This document shows positions 33,709 to 43,149 of a stretch of DNA of 64,000 bases, piece by piece. Position 1 is the first letter of the stretch, and every line of letters begins with the position of its first letter. The notes below the pieces were generated by a model that was not told the DNA's origin, did not search any database, and worked only from the letters and a program-made list of their open reading frames with translations. A program made the position numbers and the translations under genes. The stretch covers positions 62,001-126,000 of the forward strand of contig NBBL01000005.1 in the NCBI GenBank assembly GCA_002892395.1. Reading direction: 5' to 3'. Source of the DNA: Lachnospiraceae bacterium (lineage in GTDB: Bacteria; Bacillota; Clostridia; Lachnospirales; Lachnospiraceae).

Positions 33709-35358
33709 GGGCTGTCTCTATAGAATATTACGGCAGCCCTCACTAATCGATGAAAATCCGGTCTTGACGGCCGAATTTTTCCGATTTCAGGTATGTTTTT
33801 TACGTGTTTCTTGATTCGGCAAACGTCAACTAAAGCCTCTTATTGAATAAGCGCCTTCTCCTGATCTGTGTTTTCAATGGCCTTGATTATGAAGCTTTCA
33901 GTTTGGTCAAGAACTAGCCTGTCCGGCCTCCTTGGTTTTTAAAATGAAGCTTGTTGATGTTGTAGGCAATGGCCAAAAGAACACTCTGGGCCAGCACATT
34001 TTCTTTCCCCCGGTAAAGATACCGACGGAAGTTCATATCTTCTTTTATAACGGCAAAGCTGCCTTCAGCCTAAATGCTCCGATTCATTCGGAGCTGAGTC
34101 CCGTACTCTGTTGTGATCCTCTCCAGCGTTTCCTGTCTCTTTTGCTTCATCTCTTTGGAGATACTAAGACGCTTATTCCGCTCCTCCATTGGAGTCTTGC
34201 AGTTGTTGCCGTGGATGCATTTATCTTTATAAGGACATCTCTGACAGCTTTCACATTCGTATACAGTCACAGTACTGACATAGCCGTTACGGTTCTTACT
34301 GTGCCGGTCATAGATCGCTTTGAGCTGCCTTTCGTTTGAACATATGTATTCATCCGTCTCAGAATCATACGTCATGTTCTCTCTGCGACTGATATCCTGG
34401 CGGTATTTCCGTGTTTTTGAGATCTCATAATTCTGCGGCTTCAAATAGGATTCCTGCCCATTCTGTTCCAGAAAAACATAGGATTCTTCACTTTCATATC
34501 CGGCGTCCGCAACGATTTCCTTGTGTTGAAACGACAGATGGCACTCCATGTCTTTTAAGAACGGAACAAGTGTTAGAACATCCGTGGGATGGCTGCTCAG
34601 GTCAAGCCACGTAATGTATTGTGCGTCTACTCCATGCTGAAGATTATAAGCCGGCTTTAACTGCCCGTTCAGCATGGCATCCTCTTTCAGACGCATAAAT
34701 GTCGCATCCGGGTCGGTCTTTGAATAACTGTTCCTCTCCCCGCAGATATGAAGATGCTTTGTATATTCTTTCAGTTTGCTGATATATCCTTCCAGCATTT
34801 CGATGGATTTCTGCAGCGGACTTTTCCGATGGCTGATTCCATAGACAAAGGTGATCTGTTCTTCTCCCTTAATCTGATAGAGCTTTTGCGTAGCCGTTTC
34901 ATGGTGTGCAGTGTCACTTTACCGTTATGGACCACCTTGATTCCATATAAAGTTTCGCATTCTTCGATAAAAGAAAGGCTCTTTTCAAACAGGAGAGTCA
35001 GATGCTTTATAACGGATTTTTTCCAGACAAACGTATACTTGTTCGCGCAGGATTCGATCTTTGTCCCATCAATAAATATGGTCTTGCCGGAGATCTCTCC
35101 GAGATCATGAAGAATCGATGTCATGTCAGACAGAAGCGTCTTGGAACAGGTAGACAGATGAAGCAAAATGAGCCTTGCGATCGTGGAGTGATCCGGAGTC
35201 GGCATCCCTTCAAGAAGGAACATAAAGTTAATGTCCTTTCTGCTGGCTGTTTCAATGTCGCGGCTGGAAAACAGCCGGTTCATGGAAGCATAGATCATGA
35301 TCTTGAGCATCTGACGCGGAGTCGCCTGATTTTTCCGAACTCTGTCATAGGTAGCATA
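33709..35358 (-). mobile_element. Decayed IS1182-type insertion sequence
   Basis: Spans the broken transposase below plus a 3' flank starting with GGGCTGTCTC near 33709, typical of IS ends of this family. The other end is missing: the IS256-type element begins at 35359 and cuts off the transposase N-terminus. No second inverted repeat is available, so the outer boundary is approximate. Confidence 0.65.
33914..35358 (-). pseudogene. IS1182-family transposase, broken by frameshift, nonsense codon and truncation
   Basis: DDE transposase in three pieces. The first frame (35358-34888) includes NQATPRQMLKIMIYASMNR, the DUF772-type N-terminal domain, and IFIDGTKIES. A missing base in an A-run (34884-34887) shifts the frame; the second piece contains the catalytic region (VDAQYITWLDLSSHPTD, KEIVADAGYES). 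It then meets a TAG near 34070 where the frame otherwise continues AEGSFAVIKEDMNFRRYLYR, so CAG to TAG is the likely change. The true N-terminus is lost to the IS256 insertion. It cannot make an active enzyme. Confidence 0.85.
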
Positions 35359-35437
35359 GAGAGTATGAAATAAAGTCTGTAAAAGTGTAAGACGAAAGGT
35401 CTTCTATGATAAAATAAATCATAGGAGGCCTTTTATA

Positions 35438-36682
35438 ATGGCAAACAGAAAGAAAGAAGTATACAAAGTACAACCCATGACAGAGGGAAAAAGGAATATC
35501 ATCAGAGGACTGATCGATGAGTATGGAATCGAAACTGCCGAAGATATACAGGCAGCACTCAGAGATCTGCTTGGAGGAACCATAAAAGAGATGATGGAAT
35601 CCGAAATGGATGAACACCTGGGTTATGAAAAATCAGAGCGCTCGGATAATGATGATTATCGTAACGGATACAAGAAAAAACGTATTAATTCATCATACGG
35701 AAGCATGGAAATAGAAGTCCCTCAGGACAGACAGTCTTCCTTTGAACCACAGGTGGTGAAGAAACGTCAGAAGGATATATCAGATATCGATCAGAAGATC
35801 ATATCTATGTATGCCAAAGGAATGACTACAAGACAGATATCAGATACTTTGATGGATATATATGGCTTTGAGGCTTCAGAAGGCTTTATATCAGATGTTA
35901 CAGATAAACTCCTGCCACAGATCGAGGAATGGCAGACAAGACCTTTAGACAGCGTTTATCCGGTCATATTTATTGATGCCATACACTATTCAGTAAGGGA
36001 TAACGGAGTCATCAGAAAGCTCGCTGCATATGTCATGCTGGGTATCAGTGTAGAAGGAAAGAAGGAAGTCCTCACTATTCAGGTAGGCGAAAATGAAAGC
36101 TCAAAATACTGGCTGAGTGTGTTAAATGAGCTCAAAAACCGCGGTGTAAAAGACATCCTTATCATCTGTGCAGATGGCCTTACAGGCATCAAAGAAGCCA
36201 TTGCTGCAGCATTTCCTGATACTGAATATCAGCGCTGCCTGGTCCATCAGGTCCGCAACACTCTTAAATATGTAGCAGACAAGGATAAAAAGCTGTTCTC
36301 TGCGGATCTTAAAAAGATCTATAATGCCGCATCTGAACAGTCAGGCAGGGATATGCTGGACACTGTATCAGAGAAATGGTCGGATAAATATCCAAACGCT
36401 ATGAAGAGCTGGTATAAGAACTGGGATGCAATCACGCCTATCTTCAAGTTCTCATCAGATGTCAGAACGATAATCTATACCACAAACGCCATAGAAAGCC
36501 TGAATTCACAGTTCCGCAGACTTAATGCCCAAAGGAGCGTATTCCCGAGTGATCAGGCACTGCTTAAGGCTTTGTACCTGTCAACATTTGAAGCCACTAA
36601 GAAATGGACCATGTCCATCAGGAACTGGGGCAAGGTGTACGGAGAGCTGTCTATCATGTACGAAGGGCGTCTTCCGGACTAA
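35438..36682 (+). CDS. IS256-family (mutator-type) transposase
   Basis: Full-length DDE transposase of 414 residues. Family marks: EMDEHLGYEKSE and DDYRNGYKKK in the N-terminal region, IFIDAIHYSVRDNG (first catalytic Asp), ILIICADGLTGIKEAIAAAF (second Asp), YQRCLVHQVRNTLKYV, and TTNAIESLNSQFRR with the catalytic Glu. GGAGG precedes the ATG. No stop or frameshift, so it is potentially active. Confidence 0.95.
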   Translation: MANRKKEVYKVQPMTEGKRNIIRGLIDEYGIETAEDIQAALRDLLGGTIKEMMESEMDEHLGYEKSERSDNDDYRNGYKKKRINSSYGSMEIEVPQDRQSSFEPQVVKKRQKDISDIDQKIISMYAKGMTTRQISDTLMDIYGFEASEGFISDVTDKLLPQIEEWQTRPLDSVYPVIFIDAIHYSVRDNGVIRKLAAYVMLGISVEGKKEVLTIQVGENESSKYWLSVLNELKNRGVKDILIICADGLTGIKEAIAAAFPDTEYQRCLVHQVRNTLKYVADKDKKLFSADLKKIYNAASEQSGRDMLDTVSEKWSDKYPNAMKSWYKNWDAITPIFKFSSDVRTIIYTTNAIESLNSQFRRLNAQRSVFPSDQALLKALYLSTFEATKKWTMSIRNWGKVYGELSIMYEGRLPD

Positions 36683-37054
36683 TAAAACAACAACCGATAT
36701 GTCAGGAACCTCATCCGTTCAATAGCGGATGTTCTTGACATACCAGTTTGTATTTGTTACGTATTAAGTAAATGATCAGGTTCAACATTGATTCATATTT
36801 GCCTGATCTATCACTATTTAAATATCATAGAAGATCTATTTACAGAAAAGTATTCACACTCTCTCCGGACTAATAAAACAACAACCGATATGTCAGGAAC
36901 CTCATCCGTTCAATAGCGGATGTTCTTGACATACCGGTTTGTATTTGTTACGTATTAAGTAAATGATCAGGTTCAACATTGATTCATATTTGCCTGATCT
37001 ATCACTATTTAAATATCATAGAAGATCTATTTACAGAAAAGTATTCACACTCTC
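36673..37054 (+). repeat. 191-bp tandem duplication of the IS256 right end
   Basis: Bases 36673-36863 and 36864-37054 are identical except for one A/G difference (in the CATACCRGTTTG segment). Each copy runs from the last transposase codons through the inverted repeat. Between 36683 and 37106 nothing else was found. Confidence 0.92.
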
Positions 37055-37106
37055 GAGGAAAAAGGAAAACGCTATCCTACGTCATTTAAAGCTGACGACC
37101 TTTCCA

Positions 37107-38015
37107 TCATTGATTGCCATAATCTGCCATTCCTGCCATGCCGTCTGCCCAGGACCTCTGACCATCCAGTGTTACAATACACCACTGGTGTGTATACTGA
37201 TTTTCATTCGCATGATCCCAGTCAATCCCCATGTAATCAAGAATTCGTCCCAAGGCTCTTGTAGAGCCGGAGCAGGTAAATACACCGGAAATGAATACTC
37301 CGTATGGAGTGCGGTAATATCTTTCTTTGTCCACCCCGTACTGGCAGGAACTGCAACAAAATGCTGTGAATTGTGCTGCTGCTCTTACACGATCCAGATC
37401 TGTCTCTTTTGTACTGTCATTTAAAATTGCATTGGCAACATTTCGTGCTATTTTATCTGCCTGTGCTGCCTGTTCGGCAGACAATCCTTTGTAATAATTG
37501 TGTTTTGCCAGTCCTGCGGCTGCCCGTTGTTCAATCTGTGCCTGCTTTTCAGCTGTCTGTGTGGACATAACGGTGTCATTGAGAAAATCCAAATACGCCT
37601 CGGTTCCTGTCACCTGACCGGCAGGTGCCACCAGATGCTTTCCGGCTGCTATTGTATCCGGATCATTCATGATACCCACATACGGCATTGTCCCATATGT
37701 ATTCGATGTTGTTACCACGCATTTCATGACGTTTCCTTCTGATACCCACGCACCGCTTTCGTTCACCTGGTATCCATCGGGAGTTGTGGTGGAAGAAAAC
37801 ATCGTTCCGTCATTTCCAAAGTAGTAGCATTCTGCAATGCAGTCATGATTTCCATCAATCCAAAGCCATTCATTTTTTGCTTCGGTTCCGTCAGATTTTT
37901 CATACTTCCAAACAGTTCCACTGTCGTTCTGTTTCCATCCCTCGGCATATACCGGAGCGGCACATAACATGGTACATATGACCGAAGCTGCGAAAAGACC
38001 GAATTTCCTGTTCAT
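37107..38015 (-). CDS. Secreted wall-binding repeat protein with transglutaminase-like domain
   Basis: It is 302 residues. The signal peptide MNRKFGLFAASVICTMLCAA is cut near VYAEG. Next come choline-binding-like wall repeats (GWKQNDSGTVWKYEKSDGT, WLWIDGN, CYYFGNDGTMF, GAWVSEG), then a helical region and a C-terminal transglutaminase-like fold with the Cys in FTCSGSTRALGRILD, His in THQWCIV and Asp in SWADGM, a plausible Cys-His-Asp triad. The frame extends upstream to 38138, but GGAGGAAAC before the ATG at 38015 and the signal peptide decide the start. Probably a wall-associated protein cross-linker or protease. Confidence 0.82.
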   Translation of the reverse strand: MNRKFGLFAASVICTMLCAAPVYAEGWKQNDSGTVWKYEKSDGTEAKNEWLWIDGNHDCIAECYYFGNDGTMFSSTTTPDGYQVNESGAWVSEGNVMKCVVTTSNTYGTMPYVGIMNDPDTIAAGKHLVAPAGQVTGTEAYLDFLNDTVMSTQTAEKQAQIEQRAAAGLAKHNYYKGLSAEQAAQADKIARNVANAILNDSTKETDLDRVRAAAQFTAFCCSSCQYGVDKERYYRTPYGVFISGVFTCSGSTRALGRILDYMGIDWDHANENQYTHQWCIVTLDGQRSWADGMAGMADYGNQ

Positions 38016-38180
38016 ATGTTTCCTCCGCAAATATACTTGCATCGCGAAGAGCTCCTCGCTTTCACGATACGACCTTCGCTCACACAAAGGAAGACTTGGT
38101 TTGCAGTCCTTTGATCGATAACGTATAATAAGTTTCACAAATATCAGTTCCTGTCAAAATAGACATGGTCTATTGCCATC

Positions 38181-38197
38181 GGTAACATTAAGTTACC
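38181..38197. promoter_or_regulatory. Inverted repeat GGTAAC-N5-GTTACC
   Basis: A perfect 6-5-6 palindrome upstream of the transglutaminase-like gene, in the gap shared with a transposase remnant. It looks like an operator; no regulator can be assigned. Confidence 0.4.
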
Positions 38198-38221
38198 ACA
38201 TAAACCATATGGAAGGAGGCA

Positions 38222-38445
38222 ATCACCAAGGCCGATTACATTATATCGCTGATTGAAGCGCTAATAAAGAGCAATCTCAAAGAGTTGGCGCGCAGCAGCG
38301 TCGAGAAAACCATCCATGCTCTGATTGACACCGAGTCTAATGAATTTGTAATTTGTGAATGCTGACAGATATGAGCGTTCCGGCTGCCGGAAGATCTGCC
38401 GTTCGGTCACGATGAAAGAAAGTTCTCAACCACTTAACAGGGGGT
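38222..38445 (+). pseudogene. IS256-type transposase 5' remnant
   Basis: Translates as KADYIISLIEALIKSNLKEL, then SSVEKTIHALIDTESNEF, and after a frame change NADRYERSGCRKICRSVTMK, the N-terminal part of a mutator-type transposase different from the intact copy at 35.4 kb. The frame is broken by a tandem duplication of the 7-mer AATTTGT (38343-38349 and 38350-38356). The start codon is also gone. Confidence 0.75.
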
Positions 38446-38451
38446 GATTGT

Positions 38452-39102
38452 TTGCCTGATCACGAAACACGCGGGGTGACAGTGGAGGATAAAAGCAATC
38501 AAAAATTCTGGGATCAATTTGCCAGGCTGTATGCTCCTTTTATGAAGAAGGATAAAAGAGTTTATGAGGAGGTTTGCGGATACATACGTCCTTATTTGAA
38601 GAAAGACAGGAAGGTGCTTGAGCTGGCTTGCGGCTCGGGACAATTGTCGTTTCGTCTTTCACAGCATACGAAAAGCTGGCTTGCAACAGATTTTTCTGAG
38701 AAGATGATTTTGGAAGCGAGAAAACGCGGAGAATACGAGAACCTGACATTTGAAACAGCGGACGCCACCTCCTTGCCATATGAAGATCATGAATTCGATT
38801 GTGTGGTGATTGCCAATGCACTCCATATTATGCCGAAGCCGGAGGAGGCAATGAAAGAAATATACAGAGTATTAAAGCCTGACGGGATGCTGTTTGCGCC
38901 CACCTTTCTATGGAGAGAGGGAAAGCAACGAAACATCATAAAACGGATGATGTCTGCTTTCGGTTTTCGGATGTATCATGAATGGAATCAAACGCAATTG
39001 GAAGATTTTATTGAGGAATATGGGTTTTCAGTGGTTGAAATGAAATTGGTGTATGGAGGGCTGGCACCGGTTGGCGTGATGATTGCGAAAAGAACGGTAT
39101 AA
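38452..39102 (+). CDS. Class I SAM-dependent methyltransferase
   Basis: Small-molecule or lipid-type methyltransferase of 216 residues (substrate unknown). Motif I is VLELACGSGQLSFRL; TADATSLPYEDHEFDCVVIANALH is motif II/III of the UbiE/Methyltransf_11 type, followed by EIYRVLKPDGMLFAPTF. The start is TTG at 38452, supported by AGGGGGTG 7 nt upstream; a GTG eight codons later is possible. It follows transposase debris and has its own strong terminator. Confidence 0.85.
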   Translation: MPDHETRGVTVEDKSNQKFWDQFARLYAPFMKKDKRVYEEVCGYIRPYLKKDRKVLELACGSGQLSFRLSQHTKSWLATDFSEKMILEARKRGEYENLTFETADATSLPYEDHEFDCVVIANALHIMPKPEEAMKEIYRVLKPDGMLFAPTFLWREGKQRNIIKRMMSAFGFRMYHEWNQTQLEDFIEEYGFSVVEMKLVYGGLAPVGVMIAKRTV

Positions 39103-39160
39103 AAGCGCGGTATAAAAGCGCCTGTCTTTTTGCGGGTAACTTGGTATCAACAGGCTTGCC

Positions 39161-39192
39161 AAGGACGATAGCATAAGCTATCGTCCTTTTCT
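39161..39192 (+). terminator. Terminator after the methyltransferase
   Basis: AAGGACGATAGC pairs perfectly with GCTATCGTCCTT around a 4-nt loop, followed by TTTCTTT. Confidence 0.85.
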
Positions 39193-39312
39193 TTGGTAAG
39201 AGGTTCGATTTCTTCTGCGGTTCCGACGGCCCCTGACATAAAAAATAAACGAAATAGAATCAAAATATTCGAATCAAATCGAAAAATACGAAGTCGGATA
39301 TGATAGTATATA

Positions 39313-39326
39313 TTAGTGATGACTAA
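39313..39326. promoter_or_regulatory. TTAGT-N4-ACTAA operator-like palindrome before ABC exporter 1
   Basis: TTAGT GATG ACTAA, just downstream of a candidate -10 TATGAT (39299-39304). The same 5-4-5 palindrome occurs before ABC exporter 2 (57099), and a degenerate version at the tetR promoter (56393). The rest of the 349-bp gap 39103-39451 contains the terminator above and an A+T-rich promoter region. Confidence 0.5.
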
Positions 39327-39451
39327 CTAAATGAGGGGTAAGAAGAAACGAACCCTTGAGGAGCAGACAAGCATTGGAACAGAAAGGAAACAGCGAGAAT
39401 TTTATCAACAGAACATCGGAATCAGAGGCATTCAGGAAAGGAGAGATGGAT

Positions 39452-41383
39452 ATGAATCCCAAAAAGGAAAAAGGCATGATGGATTACATCTTCCAATTCG
39501 CAGGAGAATACAAAAATACGTACAGGAAAAGTGTCCTCTTTGCTGTGATTGGAGTGGTCTTTTCCCTTGCCCCGTATTTTTTGATGGGAGACATGGTCAA
39601 GAAACTTTTGTTGGGAGAGCGGGATTTTTTTGTCTATCTGATGGACGGACTGGCGATGGCTGCGTTTTGGATTTTGAGGGTACTTTTTCATACGCTGTCA
39701 ACGAATTTGTCTCATCGAACTACGTTTCAGCTAATCAGCAATGTGCGGATTCTTCTCACAGATAAACTATCGCGCCTTCCTCTCGGCACCGTACAAGACA
39801 TGCCCAGCGGTGGGTTAAAAAGCATCATCTGTGAGCGGACAGACTCCATGGAGCCGATTCTGGCACATGTGGTACCGGAATTTACAGCGAATATCTGTGC
39901 TCCCATTCTGATCTTTGTCTATATTCTGATGATGGACTGGCGCATGGCGCTTCTTTCCCTTGCCACGCTTCCGATCGCGGGAATCGCAATGATTTGGCTG
40001 TTTAAAGATGCGGATGTGCGGTTTCAAAAAACGCAAACCACAACAAAAAAATTAAACGATACAGCGGTAGAGTATATCAGAGGAATTGAGGTGATTAAGG
40101 CATTCGGAAAAGCGGAACGTTCCTACCGGCGATTTGCAGATGCCGCAAAAGAAAATGCAGACAGCTTCATTGAATGGATGAGGGCATGCGTGGTTCCCTT
40201 TTCGATCGCCATGGTGGTTGCTCCCGCAACATTGCTTTCTGTTTTGCCCATCGGTGCAATGTTTACGATGAACGGATCGCTTTCTCTTACGGATTACATT
40301 ATGATTGTGATCCTGTCCTTAGGGCTTATTTCGCCGCTTATTACTGTAATGAGCTATAACGATGATATTACAAAAGCGACTTCGATTTTCAGGGAAATCG
40401 ATGATATTTTGAAGCTGGAAGAGCTGAAACGCCCGGAAATCAGCAAGCAATTGCCTGTGAATCACGATATTACATTGAATCATGTATGCTTCGGGTATGG
40501 GGAGCAGGAAGTGCTGCATCATTTCAGTCTGGAGATCCCGGATGGCAGCGTTACCGCACTGGTAGGTCCTTCCGGCAGCGGAAAGTCAACCGTAGCTCGC
40601 CTGATCGCATCCTTGTGGGATGTGCAAGGCGGCGACATCAAAATCGGCGGAGCGGATATTCGGGATCTGTCGCTGTCTGACTATAATGCACAGATAGCCT
40701 ATGTTTCACAGGATAGTTTCTTGTTTGATGCCTCGATCCGGGAAAATATTCGCATGGGAAAACCTTCCGCATCCAACGAAGAGGTGGAAACGATTGCGAA
40801 AAAAAGCGGCTGTTATGACTTTATCATGGAGCTGGAACATGGCTTTGATACGATGGTCGGCGGCAGCGGCGCTCATCTCAGCGGAGGAGAACGGCAGCGG
40901 ATTTCCATTGCAAGAGCCATGCTAAAGGATGCGCCGATTTTGATTCTTGATGAAGCGACTGCCTACACGGATCCTGAAAACGAAGCCGTGATCCAAAGGT
41001 CGGTGTCGGAGCTTTCGAAAGGAAAGACATTGATTGTGATTGCACATAGACTTTCTACCATCATTGACGCTGATCAGATTGTTGTGATCAAGGACGGAAG
41101 GATAGAAGCGAAAGGAACCCACAGCGAACTCCTTCATTCCAGCGCTCTTTACAAAAACATGTGGGATGCTCACATGGATGTGAAAGACACCTGTGAAGCA
41201 GGCGATGCACCGGAAGCAGACGACACACAGGAAGCGGAGCATACACAGGAAGCGGAGCATGCACCGGAAGTGAAACATGCAAAGGAAGCGGACGATGCAC
41301 AGGAAGCGGAGCATATACAGGAAGCGGAGCATGTACCGGAAGTGAAACATGCAAAGGAAGCGGAAGGGGGTGTATTCGCATGA
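39452..41383 (+). CDS. ABC exporter half-transporter A of pair 1 (fused TMD-NBD), with acidic/His repeat tail
   Basis: It is 643 residues: about six membrane helices (residues 20-320) and an ATPase domain with Walker A GPSGSGKST, signature LSGGERQR, Walker B ILILDEATAYTDPE and H-loop VIAHRLS, all canonical. The tail (from about residue 582) is a run of hexapeptides of EAEHTQ/EVKHAK type, rich in Glu, Asp and His, absent from the paralogue at 57.1 kb. Two in-frame ATGs occur; the one at 39452 is 7 nt after AAAGGAG. The stop overlaps the next ATG (ATGA). Probably a heterodimer with the next gene; substrate unknown. Confidence 0.9.
   Translation: MNPKKEKGMMDYIFQFAGEYKNTYRKSVLFAVIGVVFSLAPYFLMGDMVKKLLLGERDFFVYLMDGLAMAAFWILRVLFHTLSTNLSHRTTFQLISNVRILLTDKLSRLPLGTVQDMPSGGLKSIICERTDSMEPILAHVVPEFTANICAPILIFVYILMMDWRMALLSLATLPIAGIAMIWLFKDADVRFQKTQTTTKKLNDTAVEYIRGIEVIKAFGKAERSYRRFADAAKENADSFIEWMRACVVPFSIAMVVAPATLLSVLPIGAMFTMNGSLSLTDYIMIVILSLGLISPLITVMSYNDDITKATSIFREIDDILKLEELKRPEISKQLPVNHDITLNHVCFGYGEQEVLHHFSLEIPDGSVTALVGPSGSGKSTVARLIASLWDVQGGDIKIGGADIRDLSLSDYNAQIAYVSQDSFLFDASIRENIRMGKPSASNEEVETIAKKSGCYDFIMELEHGFDTMVGGSGAHLSGGERQRISIARAMLKDAPILILDEATAYTDPENEAVIQRSVSELSKGKTLIVIAHRLSTIIDADQIVVIKDGRIEAKGTHSELLHSSALYKNMWDAHMDVKDTCEAGDAPEADDTQEAEHTQEAEHAPEVKHAKEADDAQEAEHIQEAEHVPEVKHAKEAEGGVFA
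41195..41368 (+). repeat. 18-bp coding repeat in the ABC exporter tail
   Basis: About nine units of 18 bp, each encoding EA(E/D)(H/D)xQ or EVKHAK. A larger block, EAEHxP-EVKHAK-EA, occurs twice, 72 bp apart. In-frame length variation is likely. Confidence 0.85.
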
Positions 41384-43149
41384 TTGCCGTACTGAAACGG
41401 TTCTTTGATTTTTGCGCAAAGGAAAACCGGAACCTGTTTTATGAGACGCTGATCCTGGGCGTTCTGATTGCTGTTTGCGAAGCCAGTAAATTTCCTGCCA
41501 TTTATCTTGTGATGGAGGGTTTTCTTTCCAAGAGTATGTCCGGCAGCAGAATTTTGGCAGGATTTATCATACTGCTGATTTCCGTCACGCTGGAGGTATT
41601 TCTGCGAGGCGTATCCACCATGCTGCAGTGCAAGGCGGGATATGGAGAATGCACCGGCAAGAGAATTGAAATTGCAGAACATTTGAGATATCTGCCAATG
41701 GGGTACTTTAACGAGAATCGTCTCGGCGACATCACCACCATTACCACGAATGTGATGGAGCAGCTGGGTGATGTGGCAACCCGTGTCGTCATGCTTACAA
41801 CCCAGGGAATCCTTAACACCACTGTGATCGTTTTCATGATACTTTTGTTCGATTGGCGAATCGGAAGCATTTGTCTTGTGGGAATTTTCATCTTTTCCCT
41901 CATAAACCACATTATGCGAAAAGCAAATGCAGAAACCTCTGCGAAAAAAGTGGAAGCGGATACCGACGTCATATCCGGAGTGTTGGAGTACATCCAAGGG
42001 ATATCTGAAGTCAAAGCCTACAACATGGTTTCCGCTTCGAGAATGAAACTGTACGATACGATTCGTACGGCTGGGGATACGAATACTCGGCTGGAGATGC
42101 TTTGCAACCGATATGTTCCCCTTCAAAACATTGTGATGAAACTCACCGGAGTCGCTGTTTTGCTCGCTTCCATCGGCTTTTATCTGGATGGCTCCCTGGA
42201 GCTTATGACGGCAATTCTCATGATGATCATGTCGTTTCTGGTGTTTTCGGGGCTGGAAACCATGGGATCTTATTCTGCACTTCTCCGAGTGGTGGATTTG
42301 TGTGTGACGCGGGGAAAAGAAATATTGAGTATGAAGCCGATGGACATATCGGGCGAGGACTATATCACAAAGACGAACAACATTGAAATGTTCCAAGTTT
42401 CCTTTGCTTATGGCAAGAAAAAAATCGTGGATCAGGTATCGTTTCAGATACCGGAAAGAACCACTGTCGCTTTCGTGGGTCCATCCGGCGGAGGGAAGAC
42501 CACCCTTTGTCATTTGATTGCCCGTTTTTGGGATGTGGATCAGGGAATGGTATCTCTTGACGGAAAGAATGTGAAAGAATATTCCATGGATGCACTGATG
42601 CAGCATTTTAGCTTTGTCTTCCAAAACGTATATTTGTTTCATGATACGGTGGCGAATAACATTCGGTTTGGAAAACCGGAGGCTTCGATGGATGAGGTGA
42701 TAACCGCCGCGAAGAAAGCCTGCTGCCATGATTTTATTATGGCTCTGCCCGATGGCTACAACACAGTCGTTGGGGAAAGCGGCGCATCCCTGTCGGGAGG
42801 TGAAAAACAGCGTATTTCCATTGCCAGAGCCATGATGAAAGATGCGCCGATTATCATACTGGATGAAGCGACAGCCAATGTAGATCCTGAAAATGAAAGG
42901 GATCTAATGGAAGCCGTTGGGGAGCTGACAAAGGAAAAAACGGTTGTAATGATCGCCCATCGCCTGAAGACAGTGAGAAAAGCCAATCATATCTTCGTCA
43001 TCAAGAAAGGGCAGGTGGAGCAGCAGGGCACCCATGAGGAGCTGATGGAGCAGGATGGTCTCTATCGGCGGCTGATTGACGCCAGAAAGCAGGCAATCGG
43101 GTGGAAGCTGGGATCGAAACATGGTTTAGGAAAGGCATGCGATTGTTAA
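41380..43149 (+). CDS. ABC exporter half-transporter B of pair 1
   Basis: It is 589 residues: six membrane helices followed by an ATPase with Walker A GPSGGGKTT, signature LSGGEKQR, Walker B IIILDEATANVDPE and H-loop MIAHRLK. Both nucleotide sites of the pair look catalytically complete. It starts by ATGA overlap with the preceding gene. Its 3' end overlaps the convergent sensor kinase gene by 24 bp with no terminator between them. Confidence 0.9.
   Translation: MIAVLKRFFDFCAKENRNLFYETLILGVLIAVCEASKFPAIYLVMEGFLSKSMSGSRILAGFIILLISVTLEVFLRGVSTMLQCKAGYGECTGKRIEIAEHLRYLPMGYFNENRLGDITTITTNVMEQLGDVATRVVMLTTQGILNTTVIVFMILLFDWRIGSICLVGIFIFSLINHIMRKANAETSAKKVEADTDVISGVLEYIQGISEVKAYNMVSASRMKLYDTIRTAGDTNTRLEMLCNRYVPLQNIVMKLTGVAVLLASIGFYLDGSLELMTAILMMIMSFLVFSGLETMGSYSALLRVVDLCVTRGKEILSMKPMDISGEDYITKTNNIEMFQVSFAYGKKKIVDQVSFQIPERTTVAFVGPSGGGKTTLCHLIARFWDVDQGMVSLDGKNVKEYSMDALMQHFSFVFQNVYLFHDTVANNIRFGKPEASMDEVITAAKKACCHDFIMALPDGYNTVVGESGASLSGGEKQRISIARAMMKDAPIIILDEATANVDPENERDLMEAVGELTKEKTVVMIAHRLKTVRKANHIFVIKKGQVEQQGTHEELMEQDGLYRRLIDARKQAIGWKLGSKHGLGKACDC

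Larger units (their letters stand above)
35359..37054 (+). mobile_element. IS256-family insertion sequence with duplicated right end
   Basis: The left inverted repeat starts GAGAGTATGAA at 35359. The right repeat (read in reverse) is GAGAGTGTGAA, matching 18 of 25 bases including TCTGTAAA. The right end occurs twice, at 36863 and 37054. Flanking 9-mers (GGTAGCATA left, GAGGAAAAA right) do not match, so no target duplication survives. Confidence 0.85.

Noticed and set aside
34884-34887. Programmed frameshift in the IS1182 transposase
   Set aside because: The A-run is only four bases, a later nonsense codon and truncation also exist, and the family usually has a single frame; decay is simpler.
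39331-39765. 144-codon frame ahead of ABC exporter 1
   Set aside because: Overlaps the exporter start out of frame; composition and lack of a ribosome site suggest a shadow.
41170-42729. 519-codon minus-strand frame over ABC exporter 1
   Set aside because: Antisense to two intact ABC genes; no recognisable domain.
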